A stretch of 64,000 nt of DNA from Planctomycetota bacterium. Lineage in GTDB: Bacteria; Planctomycetota; SZUA-567; H5-PLA8. Shown here piece by piece: positions 8,076-17,148 of this stretch. The stretch spans positions 1 to 64,000 of the forward strand of contig JAKLKQ010000030.1 in NCBI GenBank assembly GCA_023150555.1. Direction: 5' to 3'. Made by a program: the position numbers and the translations under genes. The notes below the pieces were generated by a model. That model was not told the origin of the DNA and made no database searches. It saw nothing but the letters and a program-made list of their open reading frames with translations. Within the stretch, counting starts at the first letter, position 1. The number at the start of each line of letters is the position of its first letter.

Positions 8076-9395
8076 GGCCACGCGGCGCAGGCGCCCGCTG
8101 ATGCGGCGCCACCAGGCACTTCCTTTCTTGCGGTCCGCGTGCGCACGGAGTTCGGCCGCGTAGAGCGCCAGGCCGCACAGCGAGCAACCGCCGGGGCCGT
8201 TGGTCTCCGCGGGGATCGCGCCGATGGTGTGCGCGCCGCCGTCCCAGCGCGGCTGCCCCAGGCGCACCGGCGCGCCGCCGAAGTGCCGCGCGGCCAGTTC
8301 GGCCAAGCCGGGCAGCTGCGCGCCCTGGCCGACCAGCACCACGCCGCCGGCATGGGCCGCGCTGAATCCCGAAAGGCCGTCGCGCATCGCGCGCACGACC
8401 GGATGGAGCAGTTCCTCCAGGGCCGCGGAGAGTTCGGCGGTGTTCAAGCGCACCGAGCCCAACCCGTCGACGGCGGCAACGTCCAGGACTTCGCCGGGGC
8501 CTTCGCGCTGAAGCGCGCCGTGGTCCTGCATCAGGCGGCGCGCGGTGGCCGGCGCGATGCGAAAACGCCGCGCCACGCCCATCACGACGTTCTCCATGCC
8601 GCCGCCGGCCTCGTTGGTGGCGCCGGCAACGGGCGTGCGCTGGTCCAGCGCGCTGACGTAGATCTGCCGCAGGCGCCCGCCTTCCCACAGCGCGCCGCGG
8701 AAGCCGCCCGCGCCGAAGTCCAGCACCGCCGCGCCGAGCACGCGCTCGTCCTGCGAGAGCGCCCCGCAGCTGGCGGCCATGGGTTCGACGGCCAGGGCCT
8801 CGATCTCCAGCCCCGCCTTGCGCAGCGCACGGACGAGGTTCTGCCAGCGGTCGGTGGGCACGGCAAGAAAGGCGCTGGTCATGCCCAGCGTAGGGCCGCA
8901 GAGCCCGACGGGGCGCTCGACGCCCGCCAGGTCGCCGACCGAATAGGGCCCGTCGAAGCGGTGGATCACGCGGCGCTTGGCGGCGTTCTCGGCGTGCAGG
9001 CTCCTGCGCAGCCGCGCGATGTCGCCTTCGGAGACTTCGTGCGCCGAACCCGGCAGCGGCATGCCGGCGCGGGCCTGGCTGAGCCACACGGCGCCGCTGA
9101 AGCCGACGACCACGCTGCGGATCTCGGTCTCGGCCCGCGCGCCGACGGCCTCGACGGCGATGCGGATCGCCTCGCTGGCGCGCTCCAGGTCCACGATCTC
9201 GCCGCCGCGGATGCCGTACGCCGCGACGGACTCGGCGGCGACCAGCGAGAGCCGGCCGAGGTCCTTCTCGCAGTAGGCGCAGGCGACACGGGAACTGCCG
9301 ATGTCCACGACGGCAAAAGTCTCGCGCCCGGGCAGGAGCGTGCGGCGGTTCTCGGTGTCGAAGGGCTCGGGCGGGAGGTCGGAATCGGCGGCCAT
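8064..9395 (-). CDS. ftsA: FtsA-like divisome actin homologue
   Basis: 443 residues. FtsA is the actin-fold protein that tethers FtsZ to the membrane. TFAVVDIGSSRVACAYCEKD (about 26-45) is the phosphate-1 region, IRSVVVGFSGA the 1C-domain region, and LEIEALAVEPMAASCGAL is typical of FtsA/PilM proteins. The C-terminus AWWRRISGRLRRVAASL can form the amphipathic membrane-targeting helix. The phosphate-2 loop, normally VVDIGGGTTD, reads VLDFGAGGFRG, so ATP binding may be altered. It lies directly after ftsQ and before the FtsZ-like gene, and both degenerate together. Confidence 0.85.
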   Translation of the reverse strand: MAADSDLPPEPFDTENRRTLLPGRETFAVVDIGSSRVACAYCEKDLGRLSLVAAESVAAYGIRGGEIVDLERASEAIRIAVEAVGARAETEIRSVVVGFSGAVWLSQARAGMPLPGSAHEVSEGDIARLRRSLHAENAAKRRVIHRFDGPYSVGDLAGVERPVGLCGPTLGMTSAFLAVPTDRWQNLVRALRKAGLEIEALAVEPMAASCGALSQDERVLGAAVLDFGAGGFRGALWEGGRLRQIYVSALDQRTPVAGATNEAGGGMENVVMGVARRFRIAPATARRLMQDHGALQREGPGEVLDVAAVDGLGSVRLNTAELSAALEELLHPVVRAMRDGLSGFSAAHAGGVVLVGQGAQLPGLAELAARHFGGAPVRLGQPRWDGGAHTIGAIPAETNGPGGCSLCGLALYAAELRAHADRKKGSAWWRRISGRLRRVAASL

Positions 9396-9411
9396 GGTTC
9401 GAAGGACCGGA

Positions 9412-10320
9412 TCAGGGGTTCGAGATCAGGACGAAAGGCGCTCCCGGCTTGTTCAGCTTGATCTCCCGCAGGCCGACGCGGGCGTGCTCGGTCAGGCGCG
9501 CGGACAGTTGCTCGAGCTTGGCGTGGCGCGGCATCTCATGCGCGCGGCGCTTGGCGTCGTCCCAGGCGCCCCAGGCGACCAGCGGCCCGGCCAGCGCGCC
9601 CTCGCGCGTCTGGACGATCCAGCCTTCGCTGCTCGTCAGCTGCACGGCGGAGACTTCCATCGCGCGCGACGACTCGCCCAGCACGCGGTTGAACGTACCC
9701 AGAAGCTCCAGGGCCTCGCGCGCCTCCGGCTCGGCCACCGTCGCGCCGGCCGGCAGCCTGCGGCAGTGGAACCCGCCAAGCACGGCCAGGTTCGCGGGCG
9801 GTTCGTCGATCAGGGGCAGCACGTGGCCGGCCTTGTCGAGGAACAACGGTCCGGTCTCGGTCGCGGCCACGGCGAAGGGTTCGCGCAGGTCGATGCGTTC
9901 GATGCGGATCGCCGCGGGGTAGCGCAGCTTGACCTGGTGCACCTTCTCGATCCAGGGGCTCTCTTCGTAGGCGTGAGCCAGATCGGCGGCCAGCCCGGGC
10001 TCGAAGACGCTGCGCCCTTCGACGGCAAGGCCCAGGTGCGCGATCTTGCGCAGTTCCTGCGCGCTCAGCCACGAGCGCGTGCCTTCGGCGTGCTGCATCG
10101 GCGCCAGCAGAGCCTCGCGGCACAAGCGCGTCTGCGGATCCTTGTCGAGGGGGCGCCAGAGCAGCCAGGCGCAGCCTACGTAGAGTCCGCACAGGACCAG
10201 CAGCGGCAGCAGCGGGCGCAGCGTGCGCCCCACCGTCTCGCCCGCGTGATGGGCGAAGGCGGCGGCGGCTTCGCCGACGACTTTGTGCGGCGCGTTCTTC
10301 TTGGGCTTGGCGCGGGCCAT
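9412..10320 (-). CDS. ftsQ: Cell division protein FtsQ/DivIB
   Basis: 302 residues from the ATG at 10320, chosen because a GGGGGG ribosome-binding site lies just upstream; an upstream in-frame start at 10383 has none. A lysine-rich cytoplasmic tail precedes one membrane helix (LLPLLVLCGLYVGCAWLLW), then the POTRA domain (SWLSAQELRKIAHLGLAVEG, ESPWIEKVHQVKLRYPAAIR, LREPFAVAATETGPLFLDKAG), which binds FtsB/FtsL. Identification rests on topology, the POTRA pattern and position between ddl and ftsA. Confidence 0.85.
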   Translation of the reverse strand: MARAKPKKNAPHKVVGEAAAAFAHHAGETVGRTLRPLLPLLVLCGLYVGCAWLLWRPLDKDPQTRLCREALLAPMQHAEGTRSWLSAQELRKIAHLGLAVEGRSVFEPGLAADLAHAYEESPWIEKVHQVKLRYPAAIRIERIDLREPFAVAATETGPLFLDKAGHVLPLIDEPPANLAVLGGFHCRRLPAGATVAEPEAREALELLGTFNRVLGESSRAMEVSAVQLTSSEGWIVQTREGALAGPLVAWGAWDDAKRRAHEMPRHAKLEQLSARLTEHARVGLREIKLNKPGAPFVLISNP

Positions 10321-10418
10321 GGTTTCCCCCCGAGGCAATCGCGAACAGACGATCTTGAGATGGATCGTCCGGATCGGCCCCATTCTTTAGGTAAAGAATC
10401 GGTTCGGCAGTAGCGGAT

Positions 10419-11420
<1,002 letters not shown>

Positions 11421-11450
11421 GACCTTTTCCTTTCGTTGCTTTTCGTACTT

Positions 11451-11505
11451 CAACTACCTCAACACAGAGACCCAGAGGACGCGGAGAACACAGAGAAGGG
11501 AATTC
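11451..11505 (+). repeat. Left arm of inverted repeat flanking the GxxExxY gene
   Basis: This segment carries the core AACACAGAGACCCAGAGGAC followed by further CxGAGA-type units. It matches the reverse complement of 11962-12017 over about 50 bases with roughly four-fifths identity (counted by eye, one small gap). The two arms enclose the GxxExxY gene with one base of spacing on this side. Confidence 0.75.
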
Positions 11506-11506
11506 T

Positions 11507-11893
11507 TCAGAAGGTGTTCCGCTTCCTCCGAATGCCCTCCTTCAGTATCGGCACGTTGAAATTGATCAGGAGCCCCACTTCCTTCTTCGCCATGCGCAGG
11601 TAGGACAACAGCTGCGCTTCGTGTACCGGCAGGATCGACTCGACCGCCTTCAGGTCCACGACCACCGATTCGGCAATAAGGAGGTCCAGCTTTAAAGGCG
11701 CGCTCAGTTTCTCGTTCCGGTACAGGACTGGAACGCTGACCTGCCGCTGAAAAGCCAGGCCGTCGTGCTTCATTTCCATGCACATCGCTTCTTCGTACAC
11801 ACTCTCCAGAAGGCCCGGACCCTGGCGGCGGTGAACTTCGATCGCGCAGCCTATGATCCTGCGGGTGACGAGATTCAACTGCTTGGTCTGCAC
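11507..11893 (-). CDS. GxxExxY protein (PD-(D/E)XK nuclease-like)
   Basis: 128 residues. The family signature lies in RRQGPGLLESVYEEAM (residues about 22-37), where G-x-x-E-x-x-Y is seen as GLLESVY. LKLDLLIAESVVVDLKAV follows the PD-(D/E)XK pattern: Asp, hydrophobic strand, then D-x-K. NCBI names the family GxxExxY protein; its biological role is unknown. It is inserted between ddl and murB in the same orientation, bounded by imperfect inverted repeats of ACAGAG units, which suggests a small mobile or repeat-associated unit rather than a cell-wall gene. Confidence 0.85.
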   Translation of the reverse strand: MQTKQLNLVTRRIIGCAIEVHRRQGPGLLESVYEEAMCMEMKHDGLAFQRQVSVPVLYRNEKLSAPLKLDLLIAESVVVDLKAVESILPVHEAQLLSYLRMAKKEVGLLINFNVPILKEGIRRKRNTF

Positions 11894-11961
11894 ACCGCTA
11901 CCCTCTCGCCTGCCCTGCTCGCCCAGGCCACCGTTTCAACTTCGAGAACCCAGAGGACGAA

Positions 11962-12017
11962 CCATTCCTTATTCTCTGCGACCTCTGTGTCCTCTGCGTC
12001 TCTGTGTTGAAGTTGTT
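11962..12017 (-). repeat. Right arm of inverted repeat flanking the GxxExxY gene
   Basis: The reverse complement reads CAACTTCAACACAGAGACGC and continues with AGAGGACACAGAGG and TCGCAGAGAATAAGG units. It pairs with the left arm at 11451-11505. A partial extra unit (CCCAGAGGACGA) lies at 11949-11960. The arm ends about 15 bases before the murB stop. Confidence 0.75.
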
Positions 12018-12031
12018 GGCGGTCCCTTGCT

Positions 12032-12961
12032 CTACGCCGCGCCGAGTTCCTCGTCGTTCAGGCCCCACACGGCGATTTCGAGGTCCAGCCACACGCCGCG
12101 TTCGCGCAGCACGCGCGTGCGGATCAGCCGGATCAGCGCGGCCAGGTCGGCGGCCGTCGCGCCCGGATGCGTAACCAAAAAGTTCGCGTGGCGCGTCGAG
12201 ACCTCCGCGCCGCCCAGGCGCCGGCCCTTCAGGCCCATCTCGTCGATCAGCTTGCCCGCCGGGGGCACGCCGGGGCGCTTGGGGTTCTTAAAGACGCAGC
12301 CCGCAGAACGCGCCGCCAGCGGCTGCGTCGCGCGCTTCTCTTCCAGGACTTGGCGCGCGTCGAGGCGCTCGGCGCCGGGCGCGGCCTCGTCCTCGATCTC
12401 CAGTTCGCAGCGTGTGACAATGCGGCCCTTCAGACCGCTGTCGCGGTATTGGAAGCCGCAGTGCGCGCGGTCGTAGGCGAAGCGCGTACCGTCCATCGCG
12501 AAGCCCCACACGCCGCGCACGCGCGCACCGATCTCGCCGTACTTGCCGCCGGCGTTCATGCGCAGCGCCGCGCCGACCGTGCCGGGCACGCCGACCAGGC
12601 AGGCCAGGCCGCCGAGGTTGCGCGCGACGCTCCACTTCACCAACCCCGGCAGGCTGTGTCCGGCGCCGACGCTCAGGCGTGCGCCGTCCTGGCGCATCTC
12701 GGCGAAGCCCTGCTTGGGCAGGCGCAGCACCAGGCCCTTCACCCCGCGATCGCCGACGAGCAGGTTGGTGCCATGGCCGAGCAGGTTCACGGGGATTGAT
12801 TCCTCGTGCGCGCGGCGCAGCACCATGCCCAGCGCCTCCTCGCCCGGGGGCTCGGCGAAGTACTCCGCCGGGCCGCCGACGCGGTAACTGGTCATCGGCG
12901 CCAGGCTCACGCCGGGCCGAACGAAACTCTCGAGTCCGCGGTACCAGGTCATGGGCGGCAT
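12032..12961 (-). CDS. murB: UDP-N-acetylenolpyruvoylglucosamine reductase
   Basis: 309 residues. This flavoenzyme reduces the MurA product to UDP-MurNAc. FAD-binding motifs are intact: TSYRVGGPAEYF (25-35), LGHGTNLLVGD (61-71) and GVPGTVGAALRMNAG (124-138). The active-site serine/cysteine loop is SAGCVFKNP (219-227), with Cys222 as proton donor in place of the E. coli serine, and the final acidic region is WLDLEIAVWG. The short C-terminal layout fits a type II MurB. It is co-directional with murC, 99 bases away. Confidence 0.95.
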   Translation of the reverse strand: MPPMTWYRGLESFVRPGVSLAPMTSYRVGGPAEYFAEPPGEEALGMVLRRAHEESIPVNLLGHGTNLLVGDRGVKGLVLRLPKQGFAEMRQDGARLSVGAGHSLPGLVKWSVARNLGGLACLVGVPGTVGAALRMNAGGKYGEIGARVRGVWGFAMDGTRFAYDRAHCGFQYRDSGLKGRIVTRCELEIEDEAAPGAERLDARQVLEEKRATQPLAARSAGCVFKNPKRPGVPPAGKLIDEMGLKGRRLGGAEVSTRHANFLVTHPGATAADLAALIRLIRTRVLRERGVWLDLEIAVWGLNDEELGAA

Positions 12962-13060
12962 CCGTCCCTAGAGCTGCCGCGCACCGGCAGCCCTCCACAG
13001 GCTGGGTATCGTGTGCTTCCACCGAAAGCTTTTGTGGAAAGAAATGTCCTGAAGGGCCGT

Positions 13061-14530
13061 CTAGCGCCGCCGGAGCAGCGCCAGCACTTCCTCGCTCGCG
13101 TGCGTGACGTCGCCGGCGCCCTGGATCAGCAGCGTGTCGCCGGGCTTCGCCCACTTCGCCATCTGCGCGGCGGCCTTGGCCCGGTCGGCCACGGCGGTCA
13201 CGTCCTTGTAGCCGTATTTGCGGATCGCCTTGGCCAGGGCCTTGTGGTCGGCGCCGGCAATGGGCGCCTCGCTGGCCGCGTACACCGGCAGCAGCCAGAC
13301 CTTCGCCGCGCCGCAAGACGCGAAAACGCGCGCGAAGTCGTCCATCAGCGCCGCGGTGCGGGTGTAACGATGCGGCTGGAAGAGCGCCCCCACGCGCCCT
13401 CCCGGAGCCGCCTCGCACGCCGCACGCACGGTCGCGGCGATTTCCGTCGGATGATGCCCGTAGTCGTCGACGACGCGCACACCGCCGCAATCGCCCTTGA
13501 CCTCGAAGCGCCGGCCTACGCGTTCGCACGTCGCCAGCGCGCAGCGCACGCTGGACTCGTCGAGTCCCAAGCGGTGCGCGGCGGCCGCGGCGCCTGCGGC
13601 ATTCAGGACGTTGTGGCGGCCGGGCATGGGCAGTTCGAGCCCGCGCCACACGCCGCTGGGCGTCTGGAGGTCGAAGGTCGCACACATCGGCTTCAGCACC
13701 ACGTTGAGGCCGCGGAAGGCGCGGCCTTCGCCGAAGCCGTAGTCGATCACCGGCAGCCCGCTGCGCTGCGAAGCCAGCTTCAGCGCGCGGAGCACCCGTT
13801 CGTCGTCGCCGCAGCCGACCAGCGCGCTGGTGGGCTCTTCGGCACCGGCGGCGGAGGCGAGGAAATCGGCCATGGCGGCCTCGAGCGCCTCGAGGCTGCC
13901 GTAATTCTCCATGTGGTCGGCGTCGATGTTGGTCACGACGGGCAGCGCGGGCTGCACGCGGTCCATGCGGTTGTCGGACTCGTCGAGTTCCATCACCAGC
14001 CAGCTGCCGCGGCGGGAGCGCGGCCCGCGCGTGACGCGCACGTTGCTGCCCAGCGAGGGCACCACGCCGCCGACGAGCACCGAGGGATCGCGGCCGGCCT
14101 GCACCAGCAGGTGCGCGATCATCCACGTCATCGTCGTCTTGCCGTGGCTGCCAGTCACGCAGACGGTGCGCATGCGCTTCGTTACTCTACCCAGCATCGC
14201 CATGCGCACGCTGACGGCCTTGCCCAGTTCGCGCGCGCGGACCAGTTCGGGATGCGAGTCCGGAACTGCCGGCGAGTAGACGACCTCGTCGCAGCGTTCG
14301 ACGTGGGACGGGTGGTGCCCGATCTGCACGTCGATGCCGATCTCGCGGAGATGTTCGACCTGCCCTTCGCCGCAGCAGTCGCAGCCGCTGACGATCGCGC
14401 CGCGCGCCTGCGCCAGCTCCATCAGCGCGCTGACGCCGATACCGCCGGCGCCCAGGAAGTGGATGCGGCGCCCGGCGATCTCTTCGCTTGCGGGGGCCTG
14501 GATTCCGCGGGGCTGGACGGTGGCGATCAT
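13061..14530 (-). CDS. murC: UDP-N-acetylmuramate--L-alanine ligase
   Basis: 489 residues. This ATP-dependent cytoplasmic ligase adds L-Ala to UDP-MurNAc. The N-terminal Rossmann loop is FLGAGGIGVSALMELA (25-40) and the Mur-ligase P-loop is GSHGKTT (127-133). LDESDNRM and the histidine-rich YGHHPTEIAAT and FQPHRYTRT motifs define MurC among Mur ligases, and the C-terminal domain ends in a GAGDV loop. It lies between murG and murB in the dcw order. No murD, murE or murF is seen in the window. Confidence 0.96.
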   Translation of the reverse strand: MIATVQPRGIQAPASEEIAGRRIHFLGAGGIGVSALMELAQARGAIVSGCDCCGEGQVEHLREIGIDVQIGHHPSHVERCDEVVYSPAVPDSHPELVRARELGKAVSVRMAMLGRVTKRMRTVCVTGSHGKTTMTWMIAHLLVQAGRDPSVLVGGVVPSLGSNVRVTRGPRSRRGSWLVMELDESDNRMDRVQPALPVVTNIDADHMENYGSLEALEAAMADFLASAAGAEEPTSALVGCGDDERVLRALKLASQRSGLPVIDYGFGEGRAFRGLNVVLKPMCATFDLQTPSGVWRGLELPMPGRHNVLNAAGAAAAAHRLGLDESSVRCALATCERVGRRFEVKGDCGGVRVVDDYGHHPTEIAATVRAACEAAPGGRVGALFQPHRYTRTAALMDDFARVFASCGAAKVWLLPVYAASEAPIAGADHKALAKAIRKYGYKDVTAVADRAKAAAQMAKWAKPGDTLLIQGAGDVTHASEEVLALLRRR

Positions 14531-14627
14531 GGATTCGTGACGATCCGGTCCGAAACGGATGCGGCAATCCGGTAGTTGGGGGTATCGGCAGGCCCGCCTG
14601 GACGTTTCACGTTAAATGCGAACTGCT

Positions 14628-15806
14628 TTACGCCACGCCGGCGTGCACGGCGTCGGGGCGGTGCGGCGGCAGGAGCGGCGGGGACGGCGGCGGCGTCTTG
14701 AAGTCGCGCAATCCGGCGAGGCGCTCGAGGCGGTCCACGACTTCCGCAGCGGCCTCGGGGCGCGCCAGCGCGGCGGCGTTCTGCGCCATGCGGCGGCGGC
14801 GTTCGGGCTGCAGGCAGATGTCGGCGATGCGCTGCGCGAAGCGGTCGGTCTCGAAGCGTTCCTGCTCCAGGCACCACGCCGCGCCGGCCAGGCGGTAGAC
14901 GCGCCCGTTAGCGCGCTGGTGGTCGTCGGCGGCGTGCGGGTACGGCACCAGGATCGACGGCAGCGCAAACGCGGAGATCTCGGCCAGGCTCGTGGCGCCG
15001 GCGCGCGCGAAGACCAGGTCGGCCTGCGCGTAGAGTTCCTCCATGCGCTCGTGGAACGGATGCACCTCGCCGCGCAGCCCCGCGGAAGCGAACGCGGCGG
15101 CGGCGCGGTCGTAGTCGTCCTTGCCCGCGACCAGGATCACGCGCAGCTTCGGCAGCGCCTGTTTCAGCTTGGGCCAGGCCTCGACGGCGCGCTGGTTCAG
15201 GAAGCGTGCGCCCTGCGAGCCGCCCAGCACCAGCAGCACGGGTTCGCCGGGCGCGGAGCGCGCGCTGCAGTTGCGCGTCGCGGCCGGGTAGCTGGCGTCC
15301 ACCACCTTGCGGCGCAGCGGGTTGCCCAGCGCGCGCACCTTCTTCGCGTTGGGCAGGCAGACCTCGGCCTCCTTGAACTGCACGCCGACCTCGGCGGCAA
15401 AGCCCGCCAGCTTGCGCGTCGTGCGGCCGGGAATGACGTTCTGCTCCAGCACCATGCAGGGGACCTCGACGCCCCACGACGCCAGCACCGGCAGCGCCGA
15501 GGCGTAGCCGCCCAAGCCGACGACCGCCTGGGCCTTGAAGTCGAGGATCGCCTTACGCGCCTGAAGGTAGCCCTTGCAGAGGCGCAGCGTCTTGCGCGGG
15601 AAGTCGAGCCCGAAGAGCCCGCCCTTCATCGACGGCAGCAGTTCCAGGCGGTGGCCGAGCTTGGGCAGCAGCGTCTCTTCCATGCCGCCTTGTGCGCCGA
15701 GAAAGAGCACGCTGTTCTCGCCGCCGCGCGAGAGCAGTTCTTCCGCGATGGCCAGCCCGGGGAAGAGATGCCCGCCGGTGCCTCCGCCTGCAATGATGAC
15801 GCGCAC
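14628..15806 (-). CDS. murG: UDP-GlcNAc:lipid I N-acetylglucosaminyltransferase
   Basis: 392 residues from a GTG start at 15806, placed by AAGGAG just upstream; the longer open frame to 15878 has no such site. MurG makes lipid II at the inner membrane face. It has the N-terminal GGGTGGHLFPGLAIAEEL loop, GLGGYASALPVL, the UDP-GlcNAc loop LLVLGGSQGARFLN, RAGATSLAEISAF and PYPHAADDHQ. The last 40 residues are proline/histidine-rich and extend beyond the usual end. A gap of 120 bases separates it from ftsW. Confidence 0.95.
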   Translation of the reverse strand: MRVIIAGGGTGGHLFPGLAIAEELLSRGGENSVLFLGAQGGMEETLLPKLGHRLELLPSMKGGLFGLDFPRKTLRLCKGYLQARKAILDFKAQAVVGLGGYASALPVLASWGVEVPCMVLEQNVIPGRTTRKLAGFAAEVGVQFKEAEVCLPNAKKVRALGNPLRRKVVDASYPAATRNCSARSAPGEPVLLVLGGSQGARFLNQRAVEAWPKLKQALPKLRVILVAGKDDYDRAAAAFASAGLRGEVHPFHERMEELYAQADLVFARAGATSLAEISAFALPSILVPYPHAADDHQRANGRVYRLAGAAWCLEQERFETDRFAQRIADICLQPERRRRMAQNAAALARPEAAAEVVDRLERLAGLRDFKTPPPSPPLLPPHRPDAVHAGVA

Positions 15807-15926
15807 GCGCTGCTCCTTACGGTGTCTGTTGCGTTCGACGCGGTTATGGCGCGAAGCGTCCGTCACGACCCCGCGCATCCTTGTATCGTGCGGATTTCCT
15901 GATGGCTTTAGGCGAAGGAAATGACG

Positions 15927-17117
15927 CTACGCTGTGGGCGACGTGGTGTTCAGCACCGGTAGGCCGGCCAGCGAGGGATGCTCGCGGCGCGCCGGCGGCG
16001 GCACGCCCGGCGCGGCGGGGACCGTCCCGCGCGCGGGATGGGCCGCAACGTTGAGCAGGAGGCCGATGGCGAGCATGGTGAAGACCAGCGAGCTGCCGCC
16101 GTAGCTGACCAGTGGCAGGCTGATGCCCTTTGTCGGCATGGTGCGCGTGACAACGGCGATATTGATCGCCGCTTGCAGACCGACCAGCAGCGTCACGCCG
16201 TGCGCGATCAGCGCGCCCAGGCGGTCGGGCGCCAGGCAGGCCACGCGCCAACCGGTCCATACGAACAGCGCAAAGCAGGCGATCACCGCCAGCGTGCCGG
16301 CCAGGCCCAGTTCCTCGCCGATCAGCGCGAGGATGAAGTCGTTGTGCGCCTCGGGCAGGTACAGCAGCTTCGCCGCACCCTGCCCCAGCCCGACCCCCCA
16401 GACGCCGCCCGAACCCTGGGCCATCAGCGCCTGCGTGATCTGGTAGCCGTGGCCCAGCGGATCCTCGTTGCCGCCCACAAACTGGATGATGCGGTTCTGG
16501 ATGTACTCCAGGCGGCTCCAGGCGAGGAACGCCGCGGCCGGCAACGCCACGCCCAGCGCGGGGATCGCGTAGATCAGGCGCACGCCGGCGACAAAGAGCA
16601 TCGAGCCCAGGATCGAGAAGAGCAGCAGGCCGGTGCCGAGGTCGGGCTCCAGCGCCACCAGCGCCACCGCGCCGCCCACCAAAAGCGCGCCCGGCACGAA
16701 ACCGCGCCAGAACGTGCGCAGCTTCTCGCGGCGCGTGACGGCCCATCCGGCCAGGCCGATGATCAGGAGCGGCTTGGCCATCTCGGAGGGCTGGAACGTG
16801 AAGCTGCCCAGGCGGTACCAGCGGCGCGCGCCGTTGATGCGTTCGCCCACGCCCGGCACCAGCACGCCCGCCAGCACCACGATCGCCAGGGCCAGAAGCC
16901 ACGGCCACCAGCGCGCCAGGCGGTGGTAATCCCACAGTGCACCCACCGTCATCGCGAAGCAGCCCGCCAGCAGGTAGACGCAGTGGCGTTCCAGGAAGAA
17001 CGTCGGCGAACCGAATTTCTTCTCGGCGAAGACGAAGCTGGCGCTGTAGACCATCGTCAGGCCCAGCGCCAGCAGCAGGCCGGTCAGCAGCAGGAGCGTG
17101 CGCCGATGCGCGTCCAT
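15927..17117 (-). CDS. ftsW: SEDS-family peptidoglycan glycosyltransferase FtsW
   Basis: 396 residues with about ten membrane helices. FtsW polymerises lipid II at the septum with a class-b PBP. The SEDS signatures are present: INGARRWYRLGSFTFQPSE after helix 3, the catalytic-loop region around YLPEAHNDFILALIGEELG, and TMPTKGISLPLVSYGGSS near the C-terminus. Position between mraY and murG identifies it as FtsW rather than RodA. murD, which usually separates mraY and ftsW, is absent. Confidence 0.95.
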   Translation of the reverse strand: MDAHRRTLLLLTGLLLALGLTMVYSASFVFAEKKFGSPTFFLERHCVYLLAGCFAMTVGALWDYHRLARWWPWLLALAIVVLAGVLVPGVGERINGARRWYRLGSFTFQPSEMAKPLLIIGLAGWAVTRREKLRTFWRGFVPGALLVGGAVALVALEPDLGTGLLLFSILGSMLFVAGVRLIYAIPALGVALPAAAFLAWSRLEYIQNRIIQFVGGNEDPLGHGYQITQALMAQGSGGVWGVGLGQGAAKLLYLPEAHNDFILALIGEELGLAGTLAVIACFALFVWTGWRVACLAPDRLGALIAHGVTLLVGLQAAINIAVVTRTMPTKGISLPLVSYGGSSLVFTMLAIGLLLNVAAHPARGTVPAAPGVPPPARREHPSLAGLPVLNTTSPTA

Positions 17118-17148
17118 GCGTTCCCCGTGAGGTTCCGTTGTTCCGCCG

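Noticed and set aside
11451..12017. A CRISPR-like array from the ACAGAG repeats
   Set aside because: The units are degenerate, short and inverted around a gene; there are no regular spacers and no cas genes in the window.
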